Of a stretch of DNA of 64,000 nucleotides, positions 9,714-21,317 are shown piece by piece (within the stretch, counting starts at the first letter, position 1; every line of letters starts with the position of its first letter). The notes under the pieces were generated by a model, which saw only the letters and a program-made list of their open reading frames with translations, ran no database searches and was not told the DNA's origin. The stretch spans positions 119,861,609 to 119,925,608 of the forward strand of contig CM067360.1 in NCBI GenBank assembly GCA_034401795.1, read 5' to 3'. Origin of the DNA: Chaetoderma sp. LZ-2023a. Taxonomy: Eukaryota; Mollusca; Caudofoveata; Chaetodermatida; Chaetodermatidae. A program made the position numbers and the translations under genes.

Positions 9714-11465
9714 TTACTTCTCTGGTTGTGGTGTGCTGCGGTCAGGGGCAGGCGTTGTAGAGGGAGTTCGGTTAGGACACCGTTCCCTCCAATGGCCTGG
9801 CTGACCGCATCTGAAACAGGCGTTTGGTGGCCGTGTGGTGCTCGTGGTGTTTGTTGTCCTAAAATGAGTAGTGACGAGGTTGGTGCTGAGTGTCGTGACT
9901 AAATTAGTTAGTGTGGAGATCTGTTTGTTGATCTCATCTATACATTCTTTCATGTTGCCGTTGTTGTTGTTGTTGTTGTTGCGCTGGTTTCCACGCCCGA
10001 AACCCCATTATAGCTTCTTCTACGGGCATGCCCCCTTCCCCCGTTGGTTGATTCTGATTGGAGTTCTGCATAGCTGGTGATGGTGATGTCTGTGTGGTTG
10101 GTGTTGCTGAACTGGGTGGAGCATTAGTGAGCGTGGCGATAGCTGCACCCTCTATCTCGTTGATAGGATGGAGTTGGTGTCAGCTACACTTTTCCCGCTC
10201 CAGACATTTTTCTACATGGACGCTGGTTGCCGTTAGTTGGGCCAAACTACCGTGGTCACCTAGAAATAATTTTTCTTTTGGGTGGGTTCTCCACTCAATG
10301 CATCGATGAAAGTGTTGAGATGCAGATGGATTACGCCTTCCATGTTGGTGCTCGGATAGTGGCAGGTGACAAGCCTTCTGATTCGGCCAGCTAACTCCGG
10401 AAGAGTTTTTCCGGCGCATGGTCTGAGATTCTTGAGTTGAAGATGACTGGTTTCTCCGAGAGCTGTGTCGCCAAATCTATCCGGCAATGCTCGTTCCAAT
10501 AGAGTGTAGGTAGGTGTGTACTCAGTCCCAAGATCCGCAAGAATTTGAAGGCTTTTTCCGGAAAGATTTGTGGCGAGATATTCACCCATTTGCTTATCGT
10601 TCCAGTGGTTAGTCCGACTTATGATCTCGAACTGGATTTTGTAATTGGTCCAGTCATTCTCCCCGCTAAATTCGGGAGGGAGAATGGCTCGGCCAAGACC
10701 GTGGGAAGAATGAAGTGGCTGAAATCTGGGTGGTGTGGGTATCTGAGAGACCGACGAGTATTGTGAAGCTTGTCGTTGTGCAGGTGGTGTTGGTGGTGGT
10801 GTTGCTGTTTCTCGGCGATACCGATGCCGAGGAGCGAGGACACGCATACTCCAATTTAATGACTCCGGCCAGGTTGTAGAGCCATAAACCGGAATGGTTC
10901 TATGGACAGGAGGCGGAATCTCGTGAAGATTACGAGGACAGTCTCTCCGAGGTGAGGACTGATATTCCTCATATGGTGGTGGTGCAGTCGGCTGATGGTC
11001 ATGATGTGTAGCATGACCGGTGTACCAGTAATGCCGCGGGGTCCCCCTCAAGAATATCGTTGTGCTAGAATGGGGTGGTGTGGGAGGTTGTCTGTAATGT
11101 AGATTGTCACCCGGCCTGGTCTGTGTAGATGACACGGGTGAATGATAATAGTCTGAAGGATTACTAATATGCCCGTAATCGGGTGTTTGTCGGGGTCATC
11201 CACAATTCGGCCCTGATGGTGGTGGCCTGCGGCGGATGTCGGAGATAGTTCTAAACTCTGTTCCCGCCTGTGAGACATTCCGACAGGCGCCGTCACTGAC
11301 AGGCGAAAACAGGTTATATTGCGGCGTTGTTGATTCCGCAGAATTTCTGGCATAGTCGGTGAGCATGTGAGCTGTACATCCATCATATGACACAACCTCC
11401 TGATCGAGGGAGTCGTCGCTAAATGGAGAAGGTATAGAGCTGAGCTCACTATATGGTGTGGGCAT
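9714..11465 (-). pseudogene. gag: Gypsy element 1 gag, frameshifted
   Basis: ATG at 11,465 lies 35 bp past the primer binding site (start MPTPYSELSSIP; element 2 has a matching SLDQEV block). A TGA at about 11,200 interrupts it. The same frame then reads on through Pro-rich sequence into the capsid-like core (LPPEFSGENDWTNYKIQFEI, RIRRLVTC) to 10,260. A frameshift near 10,260 leads to the C-terminal part with one zinc knuckle, CFRCGQPGHWRERC (C-x2-C-x4-H-x4-C), ending at 9,714. Gag would package the RNA in the cytoplasm. This copy is interrupted at least twice. Confidence 0.75.
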
Positions 11466-11499
11466 GAGTTTGCTGCATGTGATTCATGATGTTCCTCGA

Positions 11500-11517
11500 G
11501 CCCCACATCGGGCGCCA
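11500..11517 (-). other. primer binding site, element 1
   Basis: On the minus strand this reads TGGCGCCCGATGTGGGGC, two bases after the LTR end. It closely resembles the complement of the 3' end of a tRNA-Lys. The first eight bases are the part shared by all Lys-primed elements. Elements 2 and 3 have the same site with one change each. Confidence 0.75.
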
Positions 11518-12085
11518 CTTGTAGCTTGCGGGGTAGTGTCGGGCCATGCTGGTGTGTGATGTCGACTCGCCACGACGAATGACGATGCTGGTTAGCATCC
11601 GGTCTCGGGGTGAGGGATCCTGCACGAGACTGCCCTACGGGTAACAACAACCAGCTCCTAAGGCCTGTGGAACTCAATCGTTCTGGTGGAGCCGTATGAT
11701 CATCGTCACAAACATGAAATACACTGGTCTCATTCAAGAGTTTGTGTCACCAGTATGCCTGCCCATAGCAATTTCGTGATATATGGACTTATAAGATTTG
11801 ATTTGGTGACCTATTTAAATATAAGTCTATACAATGATTTTACCTAAACGGACTGTCGAGTATGCTAGATAAAACTAATGAGCATACGAAAATACAAGAC
11901 ATAGAGACAGGTGGATGAACATTTAAACATGGGGCTCCCGGAGGCACCACATACACTCATAGGTCCGCAGAGGTATCCACGCAAAGGAGGCTCCTGTACA
12001 CGAGACGTAACTATTTAACTTGATATAGGCTATTATACCCCTAAGCTGAAAGGAAAGACAAGTATCTCTGTGGTGACGAAAAATC

Positions 12086-12413
12086 ATGTGCTTCACGCGG
12101 GCACTACTCCTAGTGCTAGTTTGGGTGAGAAGTATTATCCTCGCATGTGCCGTCATCGCTGAACCCTTACGAGAGGCAAGTGCGTCGCGTACACTTCCAT
12201 CATGGGAAGGTGTCGCCACTGCCTAAAGCGGGATAAGAGTAGCAGGCAAAAATGGGCCTACTCTAATATTTAACCAAAATGCTGAAACGCAAAGTCCATA
12301 CCTAGTGAGATCATGACTATAGGGTTGCATGCTGTTTTATGTGAAGATGGGATGAACGATTCCCGAAGGATTCCCACGTCAACGTCTTATGTAATTCTTG
12401 GGATGCTGGTTTA
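12086..12413 (+). pseudogene. antisense ORF inside LTR A, stop-interrupted copy
   Basis: The ATG at 12,086 opens a frame with a signal-peptide-like start (MCFTRALLLVLVWVRSIIL). It continues to PSWEGVATA and stops at TAA 12,224-12,226. The copy at 34,651-34,983 has a sense codon there and reads on. Downstream, the matching frame here is disturbed once and then recovers (PSEIMTIG...SYVILGMLV) and ends with TAG at the same place as the other copies. It lies antisense to the retrotransposon. I do not recognise the protein. Confidence 0.5.
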
Positions 12414-13704
12414 GTAGTTTCCGCTGTATTTATGCGGGCCGTCTTCTATTCTTATCTAGCTTTCAGTTTTTAGAAACAAGAACTATTTTAGGCCACAAAT
12501 GGCGGATGTCTACCCAACTGTTAGACACAGCTGTCATTGAGAACGGATGCCCTAAGACATCACTACTGAAGACAGCGCTCATACATGTTACTTAGTAAGA
12601 TCTCTGAGCTGGATAAGAATCCGGACATCTCGCTCCATAACCACATAAAACGTCACAAGACACTGGTTACTTTTCACAAAAGCATTTAGGCAACTGATTT
12701 ATCGTTATGGTGGGGGTAAGACAGACGAATGTACTTCCCGTGAGGGCATGGCAGATCTAAATATCATGCCTAGACATTTTTATGGAATTCGGTGGGGATG
12801 CATAGCTCGCCCTTCACCGGGTCCTATGGATCTAACCATTTAACCTGTCATTAGGTTTGAATACACGTTGCCCAGTTTTGCACTGCGGTGCGGGAGGATT
12901 GTTCAGCAACTAAAATAATGATTAAGATATGTTTTCGCAGTGCTTTCCTACATTGGCAGAAGTGCTAACTTCTAAGTATCCGAAGATACGGAGGGAATGT
13001 ATGTGATACCACACCCTGGCCATCGCTGCTCGGAACCCCCAACAGTTTCCCAGCTGCTCATGATGGGAGCGGATCGAACTCAGGACTGTAAGCACACTAT
13101 AGAATGTCTAACGTGTAGTCAGTAAGAGATACAATAGCATTACTGCTGTGAAGAAAGGTCCCATACACCGATGGCACGGATGGAAGTTGGCAACAACCCG
13201 ATCACAAGCGGGGGTAGTGAGATGCAGATGAAGTTACAAAACAAAGCTTAACGGCGGTGGGTACGTCAGCCAGCTCTGACGACGTACCGGGCAAAGTTTA
13301 CTTGCTGTGGTCGAAAGTCAGAAGAACCTGCACGACATCAGTGCGGGGACAGTTGAAATACCACTTTTTGGCGTGGCCGGCAGATCCGTCGAGTTTTCCA
13401 CCAAAGAACATTGCTGACTCTACATATGTAGAATCACATATTCACGCCGTAAAGGCCTCACCGCAAGTTTGTGTTCCGAAGTAGATTTTGATATTCGTGA
13501 ACAATAATTAGAAAGTTCCAAATTGCTCCCACAAGTAAGGGGGAGATACAAAATTGTTTTAGTGCAGTGGGTTGGATACTGCTAGCTACGGGAGAGAAAC
13601 CGACAGAAGGTGAAGTGATGTGTGTAATGTCGCGCTGATCGTAGCTGGAACAGGTCCATCCTATTCGGTCCCTGCCGAGAATGCTCTCGATCTTTGGATC
13701 GCGT

Positions 13705-13730
13705 CTCCTTTTATACTACTCGTGACGTCA
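13705..13730 (-). promoter_or_regulatory. LTR promoter: CRE and TATA box, element 1
   Basis: On the minus strand TGACGTCA (13,723-13,730) is followed 7 bases later by TATAAAAGGAG. The same pair stands in all LTRs of the window, so it is the probable core promoter. CCAAT-like ATTGG motifs lie a few dozen bases upstream. Confidence 0.7.
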
Positions 13731-14269
13731 CAGGCGCAAGTTCCAACCAATCATCGGCCGAGCAACAGCCAATTAGCGCATAGCTAATAATAGCGCAGTC
13801 GAATGTTCTAGAGCATTCTAGAAGTTCTGCGTCCACGTGGTTATGACGTCACGGCAATATTTTGAAGATAATCAAGAAGGGTTTTCTGTAGATAACTCAG
13901 CCATTTCTTAACCGATTTTGAAATGGTTTACAGATTTAAAATGTCCGTTGAATTCTGGTCTGGATTAATGCCAGATTCGGCGGGAACAAATAATTAAGAA
14001 CGATTACAAGGTACCATCCCGGTACACTAAACGCGTCATCCCATCTTGGTCGTAAACTACGTGCTCCATCAAAAATAGTATCCAAGCATGCGCATGCGCA
14101 CTATGCGCTTTAACGAACTTAGTCGTTTTTATAACGCGATCTGTCTCATAGGCCCATATATGCTTATGGCTCTACCCAGGGGGCGTGTTCAGGGAACGAA
14201 TCCAGGACGGGCGGCGCGTACCCAGCTTACCTGGTATGGCTGGTGCCCGCCCGGTCGATCCGAACCACA

Positions 14270-17200
14270 CCATCACTGCAGCAAGCAGACTCATGTCCGT
14301 GGAATTTACAACTTAAAAACTCGAAAATACTATTTTAAGAAACATCCTTATAATGACCGCATATTTTCTGTTCACCCCCATTTAGCACATGCACGATTTG
14401 GCGACCCTCGCATTGACGGACCGATTCCATCCATTCTACACCCAAAACACTATAATCACGTTTTGCTCTTAGTGAGAAATCAGGTAATGTCTGTACGCTC
14501 TCAGGTCAAAGCCATAAAGTGCGATAGACCGCATTACATGCCCGCCCCGCAACCCCCCCCCCCCCCCCGCTAGTGCTATCCCTGTCACAAATGGGTTTTG
14601 GGCATCCGTCGATTCAGAAAATAACATCTTAAATCTAGACATGGCTAAACGTAAGACAGTTACGCCATCATTACAATATTCGATTAGATGTTTATCAACA
14701 TCGTAGTGCTCGTGTTTAGATATCTGGTAGTTGTACCAGCGATCAAATTCAATTAATTCATTCACATTCATATTTTGTCGACAGAATATCTCCCTCTTGG
14801 GAAAGGGTATTACCGTACCCCAATATTGAGGTGTGTTGAGCTGATGGCGAAATGTCCCCTTACGAACAGGAAGATTAAAAGCATCGACCACCTTACGTAA
14901 TGAAAGGGGAAAAAAGTAAATGGAATCGATAAACCGAATAGTGCCTACATCAAATGAGAGAACTGAACGACCGCACATGATAATATGTGTAGGTTTAAGA
15001 TGTAGGTTAGTGATATTGCAAATACATTGAAGGAGTAAAAGGGGATCATGGGCACGTGCGTTGTGAGTGATCACCAAGTAGTCACAGAAAACATATTTTC
15101 TCTCGATTTTTTTTAACAACACGCGCAGCCTTAGCAAGTGTCAACCAGCTAACGAACTGATCCACTACATCTAGCCCATGAAAGCGAACATATCCATAAT
15201 TCGTGCCTCGATAACATGTAGAGCAATCATCTTCGAGCGGTTGCTCGATGCACGAATCACAACACATGTTGGCAACCACGAGATTGACTTTATGCTCAGC
15301 TAGAATATTAGTATTGCTACTGTCGATAGGCGATAAATATGTTTCTATGTCGTAAATGATGTATTTTGTTTTAATCTTCGTAACTAAAAATGGCAGCATT
15401 CGCACGCATAGAGCGTGCATGGAATAATGACACAATAGGGTCTTCAATTACTTTATGATAACACGTATAATTTTCAGTAATGACATACTTTTCTTTACAC
15501 GTGTGAAATGTTGTCGTACCGAATACGTGTGCATCGTCATCTTTACGTATGCGATTGAAACAGTGGGGACACGCCTTCACCATTTCGGAGATCCCATTAG
15601 AGGGGCGGTTCGCCATGCATTGTTGGTTATAAAACTTACGATGACAATCAGTACACATTATCATATGCGTAGCGTCTGTAGAAGTACAAGATCCTTTATC
15701 AGAATAAAGTGTCTGACAACTACGACAGCGCGCAGTGCATAAGGGATCATTAGCGTATGAGGCATTACACCGCGTACAGTAATTACGTACCAAAGGAAAT
15801 GCGGCCATAGACGTGATTAAGGATATATGATTATCACGTTCTGAATGCATAAGAGTTATGCATGGTAAACTCGTGAAAGCTCTACTGAATAGGCGTTCAT
15901 GCGTTGACTCTGAGTAGACTTGAACAGAAAATTGATTGCGAAAATGTTCCTGAAATTTGTTCCAATCAGTACTATTAATTTCGTGTTAAGGAATACAACA
16001 CGCTGTATGCTACTCACGTGCCATATGCGTCAAATATGTTGTATTACATCTCAAAGTAGTCCATCCATTTGCAGAGATTAATTTGTTCATTTTCTCAATA
16101 AATTGTATTCATAAAAATATTCCTGCCGCAAAACAGAATGGATATTCAGCGATAACGGATATAATATATCTTTTTATACGCATGTACGTACCTAAATCAG
16201 ATGAAAGTAAATTTAATAAATTGAAATGTCTAGAATCGATCACACCTAGGAGAGTATCATTTCGCCCACCTGAGTTGTAGTCCTCTACCCGCAAAAACGT
16301 GAACTTCAAAACCCTCTGATAACCTACAATCAGTATTTTACTGAATGACTTTTTCCACTGCTCTAAAATTATGTCAGCTGTAATTTCATTCTACAGCCTA
16401 AAATCCATCGCTATCGACATTTCCAAAGAATGGTGAATCAACTCGATTCTCACGTGCTCATTCGGCTGACCATTACTATATTCACTATACATATCAAGCA
16501 AAGATTGAAAGACGCCTGACACGAACTCAGAATGAGAAAGTGGTGTATCGGCTATAGGATAACTTTTTGAAAGACACATATATTCAGTACCTTCGAGATG
16601 ATACTTTTTACTGCGGTATTTGCGCACAGTCTCCACAGATATATAGTCGGTATAATCAAATACCGACCCTCAGATTTGAGCATACTCATAGTGTTGCAAA
16701 TAACACTTAAGTAGATCATCTGTAAGCACTATTTTCTCTGCTATGCATCGACTGATTTCATCAGTGATGATATTAATTTCATCTGCCAAATGATGTGCAC
16801 GCATGTCAATAAGAGTTTGATGAGTAGGAACATCGATACGATAAGTGGAATCGTTAGGAAGGCATGCTAAATCCAGATAGAGGTCATTAGCCGAAGGCAC
16901 AATACAGTTTGGAACTGGTACATCGGCAAATAAATTTAGGTCGGAATCATTAGGAAGACATGCTAAATCCAGAGATAGGTCATTAGCAGAAGGTGCAATA
17001 CATGCATGAACCGCGCATCATCGAATAAATGTAGGTTGGAATCATTAGGAAGGCATGCTAAATCCAGAGATAGGTCATTAGATGAAGGCGTAATAAAGTC
17101 AAGAAGGGATTGTAATCATTAAGAAGGCATGCTAGATCCTGAGATAGGTCATTAGCAAAAGGCGCAATACAGTCAGGAACTGGTGCAACATCAATTACAT

Positions 17201-17704
17201 TTGGATCGTGTCCATCACGTACGTCGGTCGAATAATTAGGATCAATTACGTCACAATCGAAAAATGGTGATGGTACGGTAATCAGATCAGGAATAGTTAG
17301 TTCAGTTCTCGTATGATCCAGTAAATCATCGGTAGAAGCAGTTTGTGCAGGTAGGATTACATCATAATCATATAAATCATCCAAATAATTGAAAACATCA
17401 GCAACGGTGTTCATAATAGACAGTTCAGGAATGACTTCACATCAATCAGAAACAGAGTTGACATCCCTATCATTTACATCACATAATGCAATGTCATTAT
17501 GTTCATCAGATACGCACGTTTGCGGAATTGTAAAGTCGGGTTCATATAACATAGAACCCAGATATATAAGGTTATCCACATGTTCATAAGGTGCAAAGGG
17601 TAGATCCATGTTTAATCTAGCGACATCAGAGTCATGCATCTGCTACAAAATCACATTAACCGCCTCCTCACATATTTAATTTCGTCGCTTAAATTATCTG
17701 CCAT
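14270..17704 (-). pseudogene. POLB: Polinton protein-primed DNA polymerase B, N-terminal and exonuclease parts
   Basis: ATG at 17,704 (MADNLSDEI). The first 1.2 kb is Asp-rich and contains four imperfect tandem repeats, followed by the N-terminal domain (TPLSHSEFVSGVFQSLLDMY, 16,400-16,640). A Cys-rich zinc region follows (NYCTRCNASYAN, CRSC, CTDCHRKFYNQQC, CPHC; 15,450-15,800). The 3'-5' exonuclease then shows Exo I (YIIYDIETYL), Exo II (THNARAHDP) and an Exo III site where the expected Asp reads Gly (YCNDGV). The reading continues with a frameshift near 14,475 through a LNGGEQKICGHYKD block and ends in FEFLSCKFHGHE, right at the Gypsy LTR. The palm domain and terminal-protein-priming region are absent. 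At least five stops or frameshifts are present (for example 17,654, 17,442, 15,371, 15,082). Confidence 0.8.
16840..17170. repeat. tandem repeat in the acidic N-terminal region of POLB
   Basis: Four copies of a block containing GCATGCTAAATCC and GAGGTCATTAG start near 16,861, 16,957, 17,052 and 17,126, so the spacing is 96, 95 and 74 bp. On the minus strand each encodes a variant of ANDLSLDLACLPND. The first units keep multiples of 3 or nearly so; the others have frame-breaking indels. Confidence 0.75.
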
Positions 17705-18120
17705 TTTGGTATGTCTTTAATGCACACCTAGTCCGAGCTTTATTTAAAATTGTAAAATCTACACTCTAAAATGTTTCTTTTAAAAAAGAACAAATATAGA
17801 CAGCGAACTAGACAGGCGCGCTCTGCTTACATACGTGCAGAGAACAGCGCCATGCAGAGATCAGCTGGCCTCCATAGCATTCCTCCTCAGCCTCCTCCCT
17901 CCTCCTCCTACGGCCTCCGTTATCAGACCACCTCTTACACTCTAGTATTGTTTACCTTACATGCCACAGTACCACGGAGGGGCCACGGAGGGGGGGGGGG
18001 GCATGCGCCGCTAGCTTAAAACGTAAAATACCCAACTGTTAGAGGTTATATTTTCAACAATTGGACGTCCAATGGGGTTTTACCATGATTCACATATACT
18101 AAAAATAGATTCCCAAGTGT
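17705..18120. other. presumed right end of the Polinton, no gene
   Basis: AT-rich 5' flank of the polymerase gene, then a C/T-rich stretch (17,880-17,930) and a run of G at 17,990-18,001. A Polinton should end in long terminal inverted repeats about here. I could not find the partner on the left, so the true boundary is undefined. Confidence 0.35.
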
Positions 18121-18275
18121 GTGCGGATGATCGTCATTGTTCTCAAATCTCTAAATCGTGGCGGTGATGATCGCCATTGTTCTCACATACCAGGGCGAAC
18201 GATTGCTATTGCTCTTCCTTTGTGTGCGGACGATCGCCATTGTTGTGCATACGATCGCCATTGTTCTACAAGACC
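18121..18275. repeat. degenerate repeats of GATCGCCATTGTT
   Basis: Five irregularly spaced copies (spacing about 25-40 bp) of a motif near GACGATCGCCATTGTT, some followed by CTCA or CTAC. No gene is recognisable in the open frames that cross them. Confidence 0.5.
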
Positions 18276-18811
18276 TCCTGCTGAAAACAACAATAACGAT
18301 CATCTACCACCACCCCAACTTCACTACTCACCATTACTGCTACATCATGTTTCGTCTACAACACCTGAATTAAAATCCGTGCAACATCAACTTCAACTCG
18401 TTGTTCGTGATTTTTGTCACATCAACACCATCCCCTGGCCGGACCCGGTGACAATGGTATTAATTTATATGGAATGAAATCATCATATATATGTTAAGAT
18501 TTATTCAGCTTCATTACATATAGGCTCACAGATTAAGCCTCTAAAAGTATATAATTTAAACAATTTTATTTTCAGTGATTTTGCTGTGAATATGCACCTT
18601 TAATATTTCGGATTAACTAATTGAGACATTGGAACTCACAACGGACCAGGATACAAACAGCGGCACATCCGACACAGATAAAGGCTTAGACATGGATATT
18701 AAACATGCTTATTTTGTGACAATGACCGCAGCAAGGCAAGTGTGTAATTAACTAATGGCAACATGCGATCCAGTAAAATACTGGATTTCTAACAATTACC
18801 GAACAACAAAG

Positions 18812-18990
18812 GTGGCTCGGTGGTTAGCGTACTGGCGTTCATAACCCACGATGCTAGTTCGTCTCTCTATGCGTGGCCACGCTTTATGCCTTTTGAAAAA
18901 TTGCCATCTCTCTAAAATTGATACGATTAAAATAAAACCCCTAGGAAGTTGAGCAGAGTCGCGCAATACACTAAAAATAAATCGCGCCTA
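18812..18990 (+). mobile_element. tRNA-derived SINE-like sequence
   Basis: GGTGGCTCGGTGGTTAGCG resembles a pol III A box in tRNA context. A degenerate B box (CTAGTTCGTCTC) follows about 30 bases later, the usual spacing. A tRNA clover leaf is not obvious, and I see no poly-A or simple-repeat tail or second copy, so this is a tentative SINE head. Confidence 0.4.
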
Positions 18991-19330
18991 GATATGGCCG
19001 AAAGGAGGCCTAAAATAGGGTGCATGATACAGTTCAACCAAGCCAATACGCTTACCTATGGAATGCCTTCCTCCAACGTGACGATGCATAGTAGAACCGA
19101 TTGAGTCGAATGTATGGCCGAACTTAGGAATGATTGTGCATAGTCTATGACATTCTTACCCAGGGCCCTCGGAACTGTCGTTACGATCGCGAGAAAGCAA
19201 ATGGTCAGTTTGGCCGTAATACTGCTGAGAACCCTGAGGTTAAAGAGTTGTTGGCTGTGGCCACATCAGGCGTATACATTACAGCTTAGAACTAATGAAT
19301 TTCAACCACAAAGTTGAATAAAAATATATG

Positions 19331-19412
19331 CTGTTAACTATTTTGAAGAATAATTGGATTGGAAGCCATTGCTGCTTAAGGCAGCAATGGCTTCCAATCA
19401 ACATATTCAACA
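19331..19412. repeat. hairpin MITE core with perfect palindrome
   Basis: Positions 19,357-19,375 and 19,381-19,399 are perfect 19-bp inverted arms around TTAAG. The outer sequence (TGTTAACTATTTTGAA on the left, ATATTCAACAG on the right) matches the hairpin MITE family found repeatedly in the window. Confidence 0.65.
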
Positions 19413-21317
19413 GAACATGCTTACATCATATACACAATTAGTTTTGCATTGGACACGTATTGGCTTATCTATGAGCTGTCCCATAGGTGTGACATCTGTG
19501 GGTGTGTGCAACTTGGAGCTATGCAGGTGGTCCAGAGAATTAAGACAAAAATAGCATTTGTGTCACATTTGGGCTTGGGTGTTTGGGACGGTGCTGTCCA
19601 ATGCATGCGTTGCAGGGGGCTTCAGTTCGGCCATGGCCGGCAGGTTATCCTTACGTTGTACAGTAGTGGATCGACGTTAGTATGATGTTGATCTGATAGA
19701 TCACACGCACTTTCGAACCGACAACGTGCTTACAGAGGGTCTGAACACTCTTTAGCAATATGTGGTTCATTGCGTCGCCATCGTATTTCCCCCGTGCGTG
19801 TTAGTCACACTCTATTCAGCCAGCCGCCTGATGATTTGGAATTGAAGTGTGACGAACAGATGTTCTTCCTGCTGGGATAATGGTATTACTACGCATATTG
19901 TCTCATACCATATAAGAAAGTCGTGTTGAGTACACAGAAAGTTGTCGGAAACGCAGTAGTAGTGAATCAACATAAGTGCGCATACGTGGAGAGATAATGG
20001 CATATATTTGAAAAGATAACATGTCTATTAGAACAGTAGCTGAACGGGGTCCTGTGTGCAAAATGGCGTGTATAGACGTATTTTTCATACTATATGCACG
20101 AGGTCGTAAGCTATCTTTGAATAACACAGTGCACATATGTCCAGTCTAGGTAATGCATTGATCCAGTTCTCGTTATAGTCCGCCTAACTAGAGTCCGCCC
20201 AATTGTACGTGTGTTGGAATCGCTTTATATACTTTGAATCCCGCAGTCCCAGAATCTAATTTTCAAGGTAAGTATACAGGCACGCTGTTGGATATTGGGA
20301 AACTAATTTGACTCGCCGCTGCGGTCGCCTAAGCTAACAAGGGGGGAAACAGAAAGCGTTATCTGGTGATTTCTGCAAGAAGTGTAGCACATGGTGTAGA
20401 CGCATTGCCAGTGTTTGTCTTAACTAGTATCAATTTCAGTAGTTTGAGGAAGCGTCGTCTACCATGGCCTTCAGTCACTCGGGTTCGTCTAGTCTCAATC
20501 TCCCATTACTCTAATAGCATGTTACTGGCTATATGTAGGTCATTGCCGCAGGCACGTTGATAAATAGCTAGGTTGACACCGCGATGCCAGAGCATCGATG
20601 GTGGAAGGGATTTTCTACAACCACCTATGAAGCAACTGACATTAACTTTCTTCAAGAAGACTAAAGAAAAAGAAGGCTGTTTGGCTTGTAATCAACGTAT
20701 GCCACGTCTAGAAACTGGCAGTCATATGTTTCAGCACACAGATAATGCATTAAGCCATATATAATGCATGACTCAATATCAAACATATGCGCCTCGTAGT
20801 TGGGACTTTGTGGCGCCGTTTTTTAAATTACCATACCCCGCAGTGGAGAGAAGTGTCAGGCCCGTCCACTATTCCAAGCTTTTCCACGTTCTGACACAGT
20901 ATCGGTATTGCCTATCAGGGTGAAAGTAGCATGTAATATCTGCAAATGGTATGTCGCACACACCACTGTCTCTGTCATCTGGTCAGGAACTCAGAGCACG
21001 TGTCAGTGTATACTCATGCATGCCTCCAACAAGTCAACACTGTCTACTGTATGGTCGAACGAACGGTCAAGAAGACACTAATGAATCCCTTTATGGGATG
21101 ATCCGTAATGAAAGTCTCGCCTACAGAAGATGCTCTGAGTACGGCCTCGCCGGTGTGGTCCTGGATGTAGCCCCGACATGTCATTGCCGGATGACTGGAC
21201 CTCCACCAGCCAGCGAATCTTGCCATTGCAGAAGACACTTCTTCCAGTGAACTAGTCGAACGGCTGGAATTAATACCATTTAAGAAATTCATACAAACGG
21301 ATTGTACTCCCGTGTCC
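19413..21317. other. no gene recognised; one degenerate MITE piece
   Basis: Open frames are short and unfamiliar. Positions 20,170-20,340 carry a worn half copy of the hairpin MITE (GAAACTAATTTGACTC near 20,305). Nothing else is supported. Confidence 0.45.

Larger units (their letters stand above)
7973..14269 (-). mobile_element. Gypsy element 1, 3'-truncated, nested in the Polinton
   Basis: Minus-strand Ty3/Gypsy retrotransposon: 5' LTR 11,520-14,269, primer binding site 11,500-11,517, gag 9,714-11,465, pol 7,973-9,676. Its 5' LTR begins exactly where the polymerase B reading ends. The pol gene breaks off just after the IDDYK motif of the reverse transcriptase and joins the packaging ATPase. 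RNase H, integrase and 3' LTR are gone. Element 2 gives the best comparison: gag and pol align along their length. Protease is deleted and gag is frameshifted, so it is dead. Confidence 0.85.
11520..14269 (-). repeat. 5' LTR (type A) of Gypsy element 1, 2,750 bp
   Basis: Bounded by TGT...(14,269) and ...GCTACA (11,520) on the minus strand, next to the primer binding site. It aligns in reverse with 31,767-35,394 and in part with 45,854-46,965. The promoter is at 13,705-13,730. The unusual length is confirmed by both ends matching the other copies. It contains an antisense ORF (12,086 onward). There is also an open frame at 13,257-13,484 that is closed in the other two copies, so I do not call it a gene. 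Confidence 0.85.

Noticed and set aside
13257-13484. Open frame in LTR A of element 1
   Set aside because: The same stretch in the LTRs at 32.5 and 46.5 kb has stops, so it is not conserved as coding.
14088-14573. 161-codon plus-strand frame
   Set aside because: Crosses the boundary between the Gypsy LTR and polymerase B and is antisense to both; it ends in a poly-C run.
16840-17170. CRISPR-like array
   Set aside because: Four imperfect repeats with related, not unique, spacers inside a eukaryotic transposon gene; this is a coding tandem repeat.
1-18120. Terminal inverted repeats of the Polinton
   Set aside because: I compared 17.7-18.1 kb in reverse complement with the left 2 kb and found no match. 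The left end may be worn away or lie outside the window.
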